This document shows, one piece after another, positions 1 to 11,887 of a stretch of DNA of 64,000 nt. The notes under the pieces are model-generated. The model did not search any database. It was not told where the DNA came from and worked only from the letters and a program-made list of their open reading frames with translations. A program made the translations under genes and the position numbers. Origin of the DNA: Nymphaea colorata (lineage: Eukaryota; Streptophyta; Magnoliopsida; Nymphaeales; Nymphaeaceae); the NCBI RefSeq assembly GCF_008831285.2, contig NC_045140.1, positions 2,335,528-2,399,527 of the forward strand. Reading direction: 5' to 3'. How positions within the stretch are numbered: position 1 is the stretch's first letter; the number at the start of each line of letters is the position of its first letter.

Positions 1-25
1 CTGTCCTTTCTTTCATTCTTCCTGA

Positions 26-32
<7 letters not shown>

Positions 33-102
<70 letters not shown>
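33..102. repeat. (AT)n microsatellite, about 70 bp
   Basis: Uninterrupted AT dinucleotide run of about 35 units. The exact length is likely to vary between individuals and is prone to assembly error. Confidence 0.97.
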
Positions 103-104
<2 letters not shown>

Positions 105-811
105 CCGCTCGGAAAGGAAATCAACAGCTCTTATAATACCAAAAAATTGACGGTAAGTTTTAATTTTTATGAAATGGACCGTTGAATCAGAGAGCCTTTT
201 TGTAATAAATTTCTTCATATAGAAGTGCTCTGTCTTCATTCTATCAAGACCAATGTGCAAATAAAGTTTCAACAAAATAACTCATCGACGATGTCTGGGC
301 CTAACTAGGACAAATAGATGAGCCGAAACTAATTGAGTTCCCTCGATATTATCGATCAACGATGAGGAATTCAAACACGTTGTTCAGCTAAGAAGACAAC
401 AACAATGATTATGTATACAGAATAATTGAGAAATTGTCCACCATATTTTGCCATTTTAGTAATTATAAATGAGGTAATAATTGTTAAAATGAAACACTGT
501 GATCATTTGGATAAATTAAAGCTTTATAAAAACTTTCTAAAATGTCCACCACCTTCTTCTTTATTTCTTTTCTTTGGTGCATATTTGTTGCATGCAACTC
601 AATCTGCTCCGGAACGGTGTCTTGTTACAACCACTATACGTAGAATTGTTATTTATATATTAATATTCTTTGCAACAAGTTGACTTATATAGGCTCATTA
701 TTGGTTTGGAATTATGAAGGAAGATAAAGGACTCAGTTTCCCAATTGTAATTGAGGGAACTTGGATTTCAGAATAGATTTATTTTTTTCTATGTAACAAT
801 CAAAATCCATT
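103..811. other. Intergenic, nothing recognised
   Basis: AT-rich single-copy-looking sequence. The 85-codon open frame at 426-683 has no recognisable domain, no splice context and no codon signature, so I do not call it a gene. Confidence 0.5.
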
Positions 812-975
812 ACGGTACGTCCTTTCACTTGGATGTCGTGCTTGCCACCATTTGCAGCATAAAGAAATAACATATTGTAATGTGATAGAACGTAAGATTG
901 AACTTTGGACCTCTTGACTGTGAGTTGCCTTACTACCTGGTTGTGCTATGCGCCGAAGCTACTTGCATCCATTAC
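812..975 (-). mobile_element. tRNA-derived SINE-like copy (minus strand)
   Basis: On the minus strand an A-box-like GGTAGTAAGG (rc of 928-937) is followed about 30 nt later by a B-box-like AAGTTCAATCT (rc of 895-905). The same A-box 10-mer, spacing and downstream CTATCACA-type tail recur on the plus strand at 26930-27010. The distal part (GTCCTTT..TCGTGC, from 815) matches the start of the copy at 1398. Pol III box order and repetition support a SINE; boundaries are approximate. Confidence 0.55.
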
Positions 976-1397
976 TTTTGAAAATTGAACACAAAGTCAT
1001 TTGGTCGCTATCCAAACAAAGAACAAAGAGCAAGGAATCCAATGTAAACATGTTTTAGAAACCAATCCTCTAAGTTGCTGTTTTTCTTCAAGATAGTTAG
1101 TATACAAACGTGATTCATATGCGTAAGGACCTAAAATATCATGCATGATTAGGCTTTCCAGGATATACACGTAACCGAGAAATTCAAAACAAAAGGTCTC
1201 AGAAATTTTAGATTGTTGAATTCTCCATCCTCTAAAATCTTGATTAGACGTCAAAGTAATCTGATCTACGAACTTAGCTTTCTGCTTCAAAACATGCAGA
1301 GTGCACTAGTCGATGTTGGAGGAAATGAAAATTTTGATAGAAAAATTGAACCCTCCTTTCCCTGCTCCTAATGCTTTGAGACCTACGTAGTTTTACT

Positions 1398-1545
1398 ATA
1401 TGTCCTTTAATTTGAGGGTCGTGCATGTGACTGTTTACAGTTCAGAAGAATAGCGCTCACAAGAATCGAACTGACGACGGTTCATCAAGCGCAAGCGCAA
1501 CACCTAAGCCAACCAGATATACTATGACCCTCAGGACGGTCGATG
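1398..1545 (-). mobile_element. tRNA-derived SINE-like copy (minus strand)
   Basis: The minus strand reads TGGCTTAGGTG (A-box-like, near 1510-1520) and then AGTTCGATTCTT (B-box-like, near 1464-1475), the order and spacing of an internal pol III promoter. The GTCCTTTAATTTGAGGGTCGTGC end resembles the end of the copy at 812-975, so the two are probably the same family. Degenerate; no target duplication was identified. Confidence 0.5.
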
Positions 1546-2406
1546 CAGCCAATATCAAATTTACATGTTTGCTAGTATCGGCAGTTGCCTACACAAACCT
1601 ACATAAATTTGTCTTTACGACATTTTACTATACATTTTGAAGGAATAGGATTATTTGAAAGGTTTAAATTTGAGTTGCTTTGTATTATTGTCCTGCACTA
1701 TTGAACGTGACATTCAACGTCATCCATTGTAGACCAAGTGGTTCCATTAAACATTTCTTAAATCCCCGAGTACATGAAGAACATGTTTTTTTGCATTATC
1801 TTATGCTGCTACGCATGTATTGTTTATCATGTGAAGGTGAATATAATAAAGTTTAACTAGCTAATAGCCAAGTAGGGGTATCTTTGCCACCTTTGCAATT
1901 CAACGTGATTCATGTTTTAGCGCTTGAAGCTTTGAGTTCATCGCCCCCATTTAATGGCTTTTTTCTCTTTTTTACTTCAAACGGTTGTGTTCTGTGCTGC
2001 ACCAGGATTGAGGCGGCGACTCTGATCGCCGAAGTTTAGGCGCAAGCAGCATAATCCAAGTGGTCGGTAAATGTAAAAAATTTCTGAGTTCATGCAGTAT
2101 AGTATCGTTTTCCTATTACCAAGATCGATTATAATATACATATATATATATAACAAAAAATATTTATTACATTTTATTCCTCTTTGTTCTTCTAATCATC
2201 CATTATGTTCAATCAAATAGTTTTAATTAGATAGCTGAGTAATTCTAAAAGGCCAAGATCACGGTTTAACTTTTAAGTTTCGAAGAATAATTTGATTTAG
2301 CAAGCTTTCAATTTTAGTGTTTGGATGCCCAATACGGGACCAATATGAGCCACACGAAGTTGCAGGAGCCTATATCGTTGTACACTCGGCCTTCTATGCC
2401 ATGCAG

Positions 2407-2410
<4 letters not shown>
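1546..2410. other. Intergenic, nothing recognised
   Basis: AT-rich, no gene-like open frame. It contains a short TATA run at about 2135-2152. Confidence 0.5.

Positions 2411-2447
<37 letters not shown>
2411..2447. repeat. (TA)n microsatellite
   Basis: Uninterrupted TA run of about 37 bp. Reading through it gives a spurious Tyr-Ile repeat peptide on both strands. Confidence 0.95.
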
Positions 2448-2449
<2 letters not shown>

Positions 2450-2616
2450 AAAAGTTATGAAGCAGTACAGTACTGTCGACAGCACTTGGGGTGCATCCAA
2501 TGAGCACATCCAAGTTAAATTATTCGTCCAGGACCGCCCTACTTTTGTCATAGTAAGGTCCCCGATCTTGGGCATCAAGGACACCTGCCAATGGGGGCCT
2601 TGGCTCGTAAGGAAGT

Positions 2617-2727
<111 letters not shown>

Positions 2728-2730
2728 TTT

Positions 2731-4542
2731 CATTCACAAGAATATGTAAATACATGCAAAAGGTTTACCTTGGATAGAGCAGACTCATTAAGTGGATTGA
2801 TTATGAAGATCAAGTTAACCCATATACTAATAAGCCCTGAGGGAGAGGGAGATATCTTAAAGATGCAAATGCTCCTCTCCATTTCCTCTATTGGAAGCTT
2901 CATGGTTATTTTGGGATTTAGGTGGAAAGCGAGACACTCACCAACTAAGTATCATGTCAAACTAATGATCGGACTTTTAACAGTTTGCCAATCCAACGAG
3001 CTATGATATGTCCCTCGAAGTTTGGTGTACCGGCACAGGGCAACGGCTTATAGGCATTAGGTGGTTAGTTTGATTAGCATGAGTGTCAACTTCCTGAGCA
3101 TCAAATCAAACGGATTAATGAATTAGTAGACATGCACACCAAGCATCATCGCAGCTCCGGATTGATGAGATATCTAACATGATTTTGTGGTCGTTTGATC
3201 GGAACGGTAAACTGTTGGTACTTGTCGTTTTGCATTTAGGTTTGTCAGCTGATAGACCGCTTTTAATATATGGATTTGCCCTTAATAATTGGGATTCATT
3301 GTTTACCAAATCTATGTGTATATAGATAGGGAGGGCAGCTGGCCTATTCGTATTTTATCATCACTGCTTTAATTGCAACACCTATGTGGTGGACATAAAG
3401 TGCATTATTGAGAAAATTTTACTATTTTACGTGGACGCCAGCCTCTCGTGAAAGGACAAATGATACAATATTTTAGGCTTATAGATTTGGAAAGTTAGGT
3501 AAAGTGTCTGCTATTATACATGACGTACATGATCACACCTCTTTATTATAATTATATCTATGCGGTGTGATTGGTGTTGATGCGTTCTCCATGTTAGCAT
3601 GCGAAAAATAATTTAATAATTCACCGGATAACGACATCCTGATGACACCTCGATCCATCGTTAGCTTTCTTTCTGTCTTTCAGGGGCAGAGATATAGGAT
3701 TTTTTTTTTTTTAAGAAGAATTTTCAAAACATTTACCAAGGCCCAAATATGTTTTTAAATTTGTTAAAATGGTGAAATAAACTTTTTTCAAATTCTAAGA
3801 TATGTATATTTTTCACAAAATCAACATAGTTACGTCCAATAACCCAAATAAAAAAAAAACTTTTTAGAAGAATAAAAAAGAATTATAAAAGAGTTTAAAA
3901 AGTCTAAAATACCCATTATTTTATAAAAACTCAAAAATACCCTTTATCTCCTCTGTTGCATACTTGTTGGGAAGTGCAACTCGATCTGCAAAATTGAAGG
4001 GAAACGGCATGGGCCCAAAAAGAAAGCCTCCATTGAAGGGAAGGAGCATGGATGCACACAGATTGTTCAAATCAAGCATGATTATTATTATTTATATGTC
4101 ATTATTATTTTATTTTTATTTTTTATATAATGAAATGAATAATTTTGAATTACATGATTTTAGTAGATAAACAGATTCAACAAGAACTTTTAAAAACTTG
4201 TACTCAATCATGACATTTGAGAACTTGAAGAGGAACATACTTTAATGCAAACAAAAATAAAGGAAGAAAACTTTCTGGTGCCTGCTTTTCCGCGTTATTT
4301 AGCGAGAAAGACTGACAACAAAGAAGCTATAAAGTGGGAGACCTATATTGCGGTTGGTTAAACCTACACTGGAGTTCATAGTGAACGCTTTCCATGGCAT
4401 ATTGGGCTCTGTGGTACAGAACGAACGACCTTTCAAAACTGAAAAAGCTTCCAACCAGATAATTTTCTCTGTCATAAGGTTCGATTTCCACCTTAGATTG
4501 TTTTAGAAGATGATCTCAGTGTTTGTACAGGGCAGAAGGGCA
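2731..4542. other. Intergenic, nothing recognised
   Basis: No gene-like open frame on either strand. A-rich tracts at 3700-3950 look like decayed repeat. The 68-codon frame at 3964-4170 ends in low-complexity Ile/Tyr/Phe sequence and is not convincing. Confidence 0.45.
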
Positions 4543-4700
4543 GGGGTGGAGCTAGAATTTTTGTTTCGGGTGACGGAACTATCAAGAAACGGACATTCTT
4601 TTTTGAAAATTCTTACTAGAATGTAATTTTTTAAAATTTAAACATGTAAATAAACTTAAAAATTTTAAAATTTTGGGGAGTGAGGTGTGTGGCTTCTTGT
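4543..4700. repeat. Fragment of a dispersed repeat beginning GGTGGAGCYAGAATTTTT
   Basis: The GGTGGAGCTAGAATTTTT start is shared, with changes, at 7259, about 13855 and 49685, followed in each case by AT-rich sequence. Boundaries and superfamily are not determined. Confidence 0.4.
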
Positions 4701-4895
4701 GGCTTCCTTTAAGGATGTCAAATGGATCCGGGTAGGTGAGAGGAAATCACACTGCCTGAGTGAGAGGCCGAAGCCCCACTGCCTTCCCTCTATCCCCAAA
4801 GTTTAGAGCTATGTTGGGGTGAACTTATGCTTACTCCATTCAACTCGATATATTTGTAAAATTCCCTCTATCCCCAAGGTCAAGTTCCTTTTAAG

Positions 4896-5045
4896 GATGT
4901 CAAGATAAGATTCTAATTGAGACAAACTCTTAATCATATCCATTTTTTTTGGATGTTCAACTACACATCAAAATTTGGATGTAAATGCAAATAAAGAAAA
5001 GTCGTATTCAAATATGAATCCAAAGTCTGATTTTACAACTTGACC
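4896..5045. mobile_element. Truncated copy of the GATGTCAA..ATCC TIR repeat family (copy A)
   Basis: It starts GATGTCAA and contains the family phrase AATGCAAATAAAGAAAAGT, also present at about 25086 in the longer copy at 25008. The distal half is missing or unrecognisable. Confidence 0.5.
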
Positions 5046-6590
5046 TTGGTAGTCAAATAACACCCTTCTTATATAATGTTATAGCGATTAAAGTGTGGTT
5101 AATTGCTGAAGCCTTATGAGAGCTTTTGTAGAAGAACTTGTATAAAACTGATGTACTTAAAATGGATGTTTGAAAAGCAGTACGTTTTTGTTTTAGAAAG
5201 CAGTTGTTGTCAAGTATTGTTAATAAAAATTAATAATTCTGTTTCCTCCATATAAAACTCATATCAGAATCACATACATAAGGGAAATTTATGTTTAATG
5301 TAGTCTGCATCTATAGGAAGCGGATTCAATATGCAGAATGGGTGAAGTGCATTTGTTTAGACTATTGGCATTTCTAATCAGATTCAAGATTTATGTTCTT
5401 GGACCCGAATAGATGGGAAACTGAAAAAAAAAAAGATTATCATGTTCAATACTGGATACACACACGCCAACATCCACATCAGGCCTATACTTGGTAGGAC
5501 GTCTTCGCCCTAAAAAAACATAAGGAACTTTGAAGTATGCGATTCTTTTTCCTAGATCAAAACTAAAACCCTAGATGAAACATCAAGGAAGACGCGTTTC
5601 AGGGGATGTAGTATAGCTGATTAGTTAGATAGGTGCATAACAGACACGCCGTCTCTTCGATTTTCATGGGCGCTACTAGCGGTAAAAAATATTATCATGC
5701 CGAACACAGTTCAACACCTTAGAGCAGGGAGACGTTCAAGGTTTTCTTTTAGTGTGGGTTTAACCTCCAGCTCATTTAGAAAGAAAAAAAGTGAACTTCT
5801 TTGGAAAATTTTTAATATATATTGGGCACATCACATGAGATTGGATTTCATCATGAGCTCATATTGGCGCTCAAGTAAAGCTGATACCCTTTATTCCCCA
5901 CACATGCAGCTAGCCATAAAATGGTAGGTTTACTTGGTTGGCGTCCACTTTAAAACGATCAAACATTTCTTTTTAGAAAATACTTTTAGTTCCAAAAGGA
6001 CTCTTTCCTCTCCTCCTTTTATCTCTCAATCTTTACATAAGAAAATGTCAAAAGGGCTCAACTTTTTCAACAAGAAAAAGCGATAGGGGGCCCTCGCTCA
6101 TTCGTCCTTTTTTTGCTTTTTCATACTTTATTTCTAATCAACAGCTTAAAATACAAAACTGGAAAAAAGTTTTCCAAAGAAATAAATAAAAGCAACTTCC
6201 TTTGGCCTGCCCGCCAAAGTAAGAGGGCACCTCTCTCCATCGACGACCGACTCCGGTTAAGTCACAAGGGCGCCCTTGTGTTGAACAAATTTAGTGAGAA
6301 AAAGAAACCACAAAGTTTGCATGATCATTTGGAGAAGGCCCGTCTCGTAGAGGCTTCCAAAATATGTGCACTTGTTCTTGCTTTGGCCAAACTGTGACCA
6401 ACCTCTCCACTATAATCCGCTTTCTGGGACATTCATATTCCATTTTCAACATGTACTTCGTTGTTTGCTTGCTTACCGTGGTACATTTAATATGGGAAGC
6501 AAATTATGTTGTATGAAGTAGGAATGGTGGCGTTCAAATTAGGCAAAAGAAGAATTGGATTAGCCCTTGTATATTCAAGGTAAGGTGACC
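5046..6590. other. Intergenic, no gene recognised
   Basis: AT-rich. Open frames at 5697-5927 and 6113-6397 are short, lack recognisable domains and have no supporting splice or promoter context. Confidence 0.45.
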
Positions 6591-7041
6591 TTAAGTTCCC
6601 GCCCCTTTTGTTCAGGGTCTTAGGCTGTGTCGGGACCTTTGAAAGAGGGGAGGGAGATGAGGGAGGTGGCTATGATATACCCATCAACTAGAATGTCGCA
6701 ATCCTACCGTCTTCGGTCTAGAAGAATAACACCTGTGAGAATCGACAGGAGACATGCCATCTACGTGCGTGCCTGCGCGACCAGTTATGATATAGACAAA
6801 AGTTATAAATGACGTTAAGCTCCCTGCCCCTTTGCCCTATGTTCAGGGTCTTAGGCTGTGTGGGGACCTTTGAGAGAGGGGAGGGAGATAAGGGAGGGGC
6901 TATGATGTACTCATCAACTAGAATGTCGCGATTCTTCTGTCTTTGGTCTACAAAAATAGCACCTATGAAAATCGACAGGAGACATGCCATCTACATGCCT
7001 GTGTGCACGACTAGCTATGATATAGACAAAAGTAATAAATG
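6591..7041. repeat. Tandem duplication, two copies of about 224 bp
   Basis: Copy 1 (6591-6814) and copy 2 (6815-7041) share long identical stretches, for example GTTCAGGGTCTTAGGCTGTG, ATCAACTAGAATGTCGC and ATCGACAGGAGACATGCCAT, and both end in TATGATATAGACAAAAGT. They differ by scattered substitutions and small indels. Each keeps an unrelated-looking open frame of 61-77 codons, but no protein family is recognised. Confidence 0.9.
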
Positions 7042-7220
7042 AAATATAAAGGTAATATTTGAGGAAGTGAGGACAACAAAAAATAGAAAAAAAAAGTGGT
7101 TTAGCTAAAAAAATTGGTTATTTTCATTATAAAGGTAAAGGAGGCAGCTGGTCTTACAAATGAAAGAAGTTTTTTTCTAAGGGGAATAATTTGAATGGAT
7201 GCAAGTAAATAAGCTTCATG

Positions 7221-7256
7221 CTTCATTATAATTATAGGCTTCATTATAATTATAGT
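7221..7256. repeat. Short tandem duplication (about 18 bp, two copies)
   Basis: GCTTCATTATAATTATAG occurs twice in direct succession, immediately before the small TIR element at 7257. Confidence 0.85.
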
Positions 7257-7311
7257 CAGTGGTGGAGCCAAAAAAATTTGTTAGAGGAGCATTTGTTTAA
7301 AAATAGGAGCA

Positions 7312-7353
<42 letters not shown>

Positions 7354-7434
7354 ATTCTCATTTAAAAATAAAAAATTTTTAAGAAACTGGTGTGGGCAAC
7401 TGCCCGCACCAGTCACCATGTACCTACACCACTG
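7257..7434. mobile_element. Small TIR element (MITE-like) with internal (TA)n
   Basis: The left end CAGTGGTGGAGCC pairs with the right end, whose reverse complement is CAGTGGTGTAGGT, giving imperfect 13-bp terminal inverted repeats. The interior contains a (TA)n run at about 7314-7350 and the palindromic phrase TGTGGGCAACTGCCCGCA near 7391. No coding capacity. The superfamily cannot be assigned with confidence. Confidence 0.5.
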
Positions 7435-8711
7435 ATAATCAACTCTTAAATATGTATAGAATATAAAGCATCCAAGCAAACTAAGTCACGATCATGCAAG
7501 TGAGAGTTAAATATTCGTTTCTTAATAGATAATACAGAAATGGATAGGTATCAGACCGATAGGTGCTAGATTTATAAGGGATTATTTGGTTATTGGTATT
7601 TTCAAGGTAGATGATTGAGAGAAAAATAATGAAATAAATAAATAAAGAGAAAATACTTTTAACAAAAGTTAAATAACTAAATACCATATCTTTGTTTTCT
7701 CCTTGTTTTTTTTTTCAACCGTTGATTTTGGAAAGATCAATAACCAAATTAATCTCTAATTAGTCTAGCGCGGTCTCTTATCTACCAATTTATAGTGACT
7801 AAAAATTAGTTATACCAGTCCCATTTTGGGATTGGTTTTTTAGGTCTTTTCTTCTCTTTACTATTTATATATCAATCAGGTGAAATCCTCTGAGCAGTGG
7901 ACTTGCCGAATTGGCCGATTCACGGATCCAGTTGTATCGGTTGTGAAGCAGCAAAGAAAAAAAACTAAAAAACGAAAAATATGAAAAAAATAATAAAAAT
8001 ATAAAAAAACTATCATATTAAGAAAATAATTAAGAGTCAATGCATGGCACCCTTGAAACGGCAACCGAAATAAAATGACTTGATTTGTTATTGAGTTTAT
8101 TTAAATTTGCTGATTCAGACTTATCCTCAAGAGCGTGATCGCTAAAAGGAAAAGAAAGAGAGAGAGCCGACAAAATGGAAATATATTAAAAAACAAGTTC
8201 TAATGATAAGACATCACGAATCACAGCAAAGGCAACAGAAGCAAATAAAAGGGACATAAGAGAAAAATTAACAAGCAAAATAAGAACAAAAAAAGAACAT
8301 GAAGAACAGGAACAGAACAAGAACAAAAGCAAGAGAGAGAGAGAGAGAGAGAGAGAGCTAGTCAGAAGAAGAAGTCATCCTCCGGCCATTGTAAAGGGCG
8401 CGAGATGGATGTTTGGCTTGACTATAGGCATCTTCCAATTTAATGGAATAATTGCTTGCATGGTTAAGCTTTTAAAGGAGAAAACTAATACACATGCACT
8501 GCTACCAATTTCATCACCACAAGCCTGCCTACGGTGGCATAGCCACATGGTGGTGGCCTGTGTGGGCAGTTGCCCACACCAGCCTCACAAAATTAGTTTA
8601 ATATGTATGTTAATGTTTTGATATATTTGAGTGTTATACATGTAAGTACCCCAAAGAAATTGAAGATATTGAATGAGTGCCCCCATAAACAACATGGAGG
8701 ACTCTGGTAGT
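7435..8711. other. Intergenic, repeats only
   Basis: Contains a (GA)n run at about 8334-8357 and the perfect palindrome TGTGGGCAGTTGCCCACA at 8561-8578, part of a dispersed repeat. No gene recognised. Confidence 0.45.
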
Positions 8712-9093
8712 GATGTCACTAGATCAGATTCACATAAGATATACTTTTAACCGTATCCACCTTTTTAGATATTTAACTACTTGAATTCGGATTCGAATAT
8801 GTATGAAAAAAAAAATTATATTTGATTCTGAACTTGATCTAATCTGACTTTTACATTCATATCCTAATCTGAATCATAATTTTGAACCGAATTCAGCCGA
8901 TTTTTAAAATGCAAGAGTATTGGAGATAGGATATTTATTTAAAACTAAATCAGATTTGAATATGAATCTGATCATATATTTATGTATTTCTGAATCCAAT
9001 CAGATTTCTTAATTAGATAATATTTTTTTTCGTATCCGATTTTTTTGGAATTGTTCAATATGATGTTCGATTCAAATTGGATATATTGACATC
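8712..9093. mobile_element. TIR-bounded AT-rich repeat (copy B), about 380 bp
   Basis: It begins GATGTCA and ends GGATATATTGACATCTC; the reverse complement of the end (GAGATGTCAATATATCC) matches the left end of the copy at 11485. The body is rich in GATTCGAATCTGAATC-like phrases seen in copies at 4896, 11485, 16448 and 25008. Non-coding, non-autonomous; transposon class not assigned. Confidence 0.65.
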
Positions 9094-9942
9094 TCTATCT
9101 GGAAGAGAAAAAGACGACGATTGCTGCAGGGATGAAGGCAAGGGGGACGACAGCAGCCATGGCCTCCTTTATTGTTTTGAAAATTAAAATTTTACTGTTT
9201 AAAATCTTTAGAAAGTCTATTTTGGCTGTTGTAAAAAAATTTGAGAAATTGTATTTAGTCATATCATTTATTGTTTTTGGTTCCCCAGGAGAAAAATCCT
9301 GGCTCCTCGCACGCTGCATTGCTGAAGCAAAAGAGAATATAACCAAGATTTGATCATTAGTAAATGAGCCATGTTGGTCACATGTTGAATGATGAATCAA
9401 TGTGCAGAATCAAAGAAATCAGTGAACTTGATCAGGATAATGTAATCAGACACAGTAAAGGCAACAAGAATTAAAGACAATAAAGATTCAAAATAAGACT
9501 GGCTTCACCAACTTCAGAAAATCCTTCTCTCCCTTCCTTATATATGAGAAATGAGTGAAACTAATCTTGTTTGAGGATTGATTTTTAGGTTCCTCACCTC
9601 TATAATTCACCGCCAATCATAGGGTGAGATTAAGGATGCCTATGAAGCACTAGCGGAGGGCACTAACGGATCTATCACTTAGGAGAATGAGTGATTGCAG
9701 GCATTGACTCAGGTCTGATGTGGGCACTACATGCGGCTGCACCTAGCTGAACCTAGGTCCAGTTTAATCACAATGCAAGATTTCAAAGGCTGGTCAGTCA
9801 CACAGTAGCTCCGCTACTGCTATGAACTAAAAGCAAAGAAAAAAAAAAAGGAAAAAAAAAAGGTGTGAGAGTGAAAAGGGAAAATGGAGGTTAAAAAAGC
9901 AGGTTGCATGCATGCCAGCTCAGTCTGCTCGTACTCCTAAAA
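9094..9942. other. Intergenic, nothing recognised
   Basis: Overlapping frames at 9095-9400 (minus) and 9132-9353 (plus) have no recognisable family. A-rich tract at about 9837-9862. Confidence 0.45.
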
Positions 9943-10050
9943 GGCTGTTTGACAATAAAAACAGTATGTGAATGTTTCATAAATCTGCTCCAAATTAAAT
10001 TGCGGTAGATTCATGGAATACTTACATGTTGTTCCTAATACCAAACGACT
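9943..10050. mobile_element. Short palindromic MITE-like element
   Basis: The left half (GGCTGTTTGACAATAAAAAC.. TTTCATAAATCTGC) and the reverse complement of the right half (GTCGTTTGGTATTAGGAAC.. TTCCATGAATCTACC) align over most of their length with mismatches, so the unit folds back on itself. A related arrangement occurs at about 60880-60965. Confidence 0.5.
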
Positions 10051-10948
10051 CCAATTGGACCTTGGCAAGGTGCCTTCTCTCATCCTTGAACCTTGACTTG
10101 CTACATGAGTTAACCCTGGAAGACATTCTCCACTCACTTGGTTTGGACCCAAGAAAGCATAGATTTGGATTGACTTGGTTTGCTACCAACTTGGTCATGA
10201 ACTAGGCCATGGATCTTCATATTCAAGTTCAAATATAGCAAGGATGCTACCCATAATAAGGAGAATATTAAATTGGAGCTGATTAACAGATCTTGAAGGG
10301 TGAAAATCCAAGCAGACATAAGTGAAAAGAAATTCAAAAGAAAACATGGATCACGCCAAAGAGATTGTGAAGAAAACCGAACAGCAGGACATGAAATCAA
10401 GGAAAATAATTCCAATAAAAAAGAGCAGTTTGTCTTTCCTTAAGGAACTTTTCCATTGATGTGGTGGCTTATAATCCCCTGATCGGCCTGTAATACGAAT
10501 CTCTATGCGATTGGATCTCTTTCTCATGTTCGTCATGGGAAAGTTTCATGCACGTACGTCTCTGTATTAGACCACGTACATTGGAATTGATTCTCTGCCT
10601 TCTTCTCTCTTCTCCTATCTTCACCTCTAGGTATCATTCGTTTCAAGGCATTAGGTCATCTTATTCTGCAGCATAAGTTGTCACTTTTCTATTAGTTTAG
10701 TTTTTATTATTCGTGGCTTCTCAAAACTCAAACTCCAACAATTTGGAATTGAATAATTGAAACAAACTTTACAGTTCCACAACTGAAGGTGAATCAACAT
10801 GTTCTGTAATTTTTGTCTGTAGATCAAAGTTTAGAAACCAAAAATGCTTAGGCTGTTTATTTTTAAACACTCGAAAGCCTGAACTATACATAAAAAGTTC
10901 GACGACATATACATACACAACTTTATTTATCTCTCTCCACATTAAATA

Positions 10949-10983
<35 letters not shown>

Positions 10984-11484
10984 AGGTAACATCTGCAATA
11001 TTGTTAAATTTATACAAAGTTGGTTGTAACATACCAGTGCTGGCACAAGATACACCTATTCAAGTTGCCTAAAAAGTAAGAATACTCGCTTGGACCATGG
11101 AGCCTATAAGTTCATGTTTCCAATCTCTCAAGTTCTAACTCTTAAAGAAGTCCTGATCACGATCCTTAAGCTTCTAGACTGCCATGAAAAAGTAGATGGA
11201 CAGCGATGCTATAATATTATTTGAGTGATCCATATATCAGAGTACATAAATGCATTTTCCTATTCTAATTACACTTTTTTTTATGATAAGTATCACATAA
11301 TGGCTTAGCATGGTTTTCGAGTAGACTTGCAAGATATATGAGGAAACTTTGTCAACTAATTTTCAAGTTGCAAAGGCACTCTTACTTTCTCTATTATCTT
11401 AAGTAGGTACCGCTTTAAGAAAAAAAACTCATTAGATTATGCTCGTCTCACAAAGTTGTAGTATATGTCACCAACTTCTTTAAT
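10051..11484. other. Intergenic, nothing recognised
   Basis: Contains a (TA)n run at about 10952-10980. The minus-strand frames at 10134-10536 have no recognisable domain. Confidence 0.45.
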
Positions 11485-11887
11485 GATGTCAATATATCCG
11501 ATTTGGATCTAATACCCGATTGAATCATTCCAAAAAGATCGGGTGTGGAAAAAATCTACTATCTGATTAAAAAATCAGATCAGATTCGGATTTAAGAAAT
11601 GACATCTGATCATAATCGCATTCAGATTCAGATTAGGTTATACATAATTATCCAATCAGATTTGGATCAGATTTAGTGTTAAATATATATCCAATATCCA
11701 ATTATCTCACATTTCGAAAATCGGCCAGATTCAGTTCAAAATTTGGATTCGAATTCAAATATGAATTTAAAAATTGTATTTGGATATGACTATTCTTTAT
11801 TTGTATTGAAATTTGAATATGTGAGTATCCGAAACAATGGATAAAATTAAGAGTATGTCCAATTGGAATCTGATCCGTTGTCATCTC
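11485..11887. mobile_element. TIR-bounded AT-rich repeat (copy C), about 400 bp
   Basis: The left end GATGTCAATATATCCGATTT corresponds to the inverted right end of copy B. The right end GATCCGTTGTCATCTC is the decayed inverse. The body has the same AATCAGATTCGGATTT-type phrases. Confidence 0.65.
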
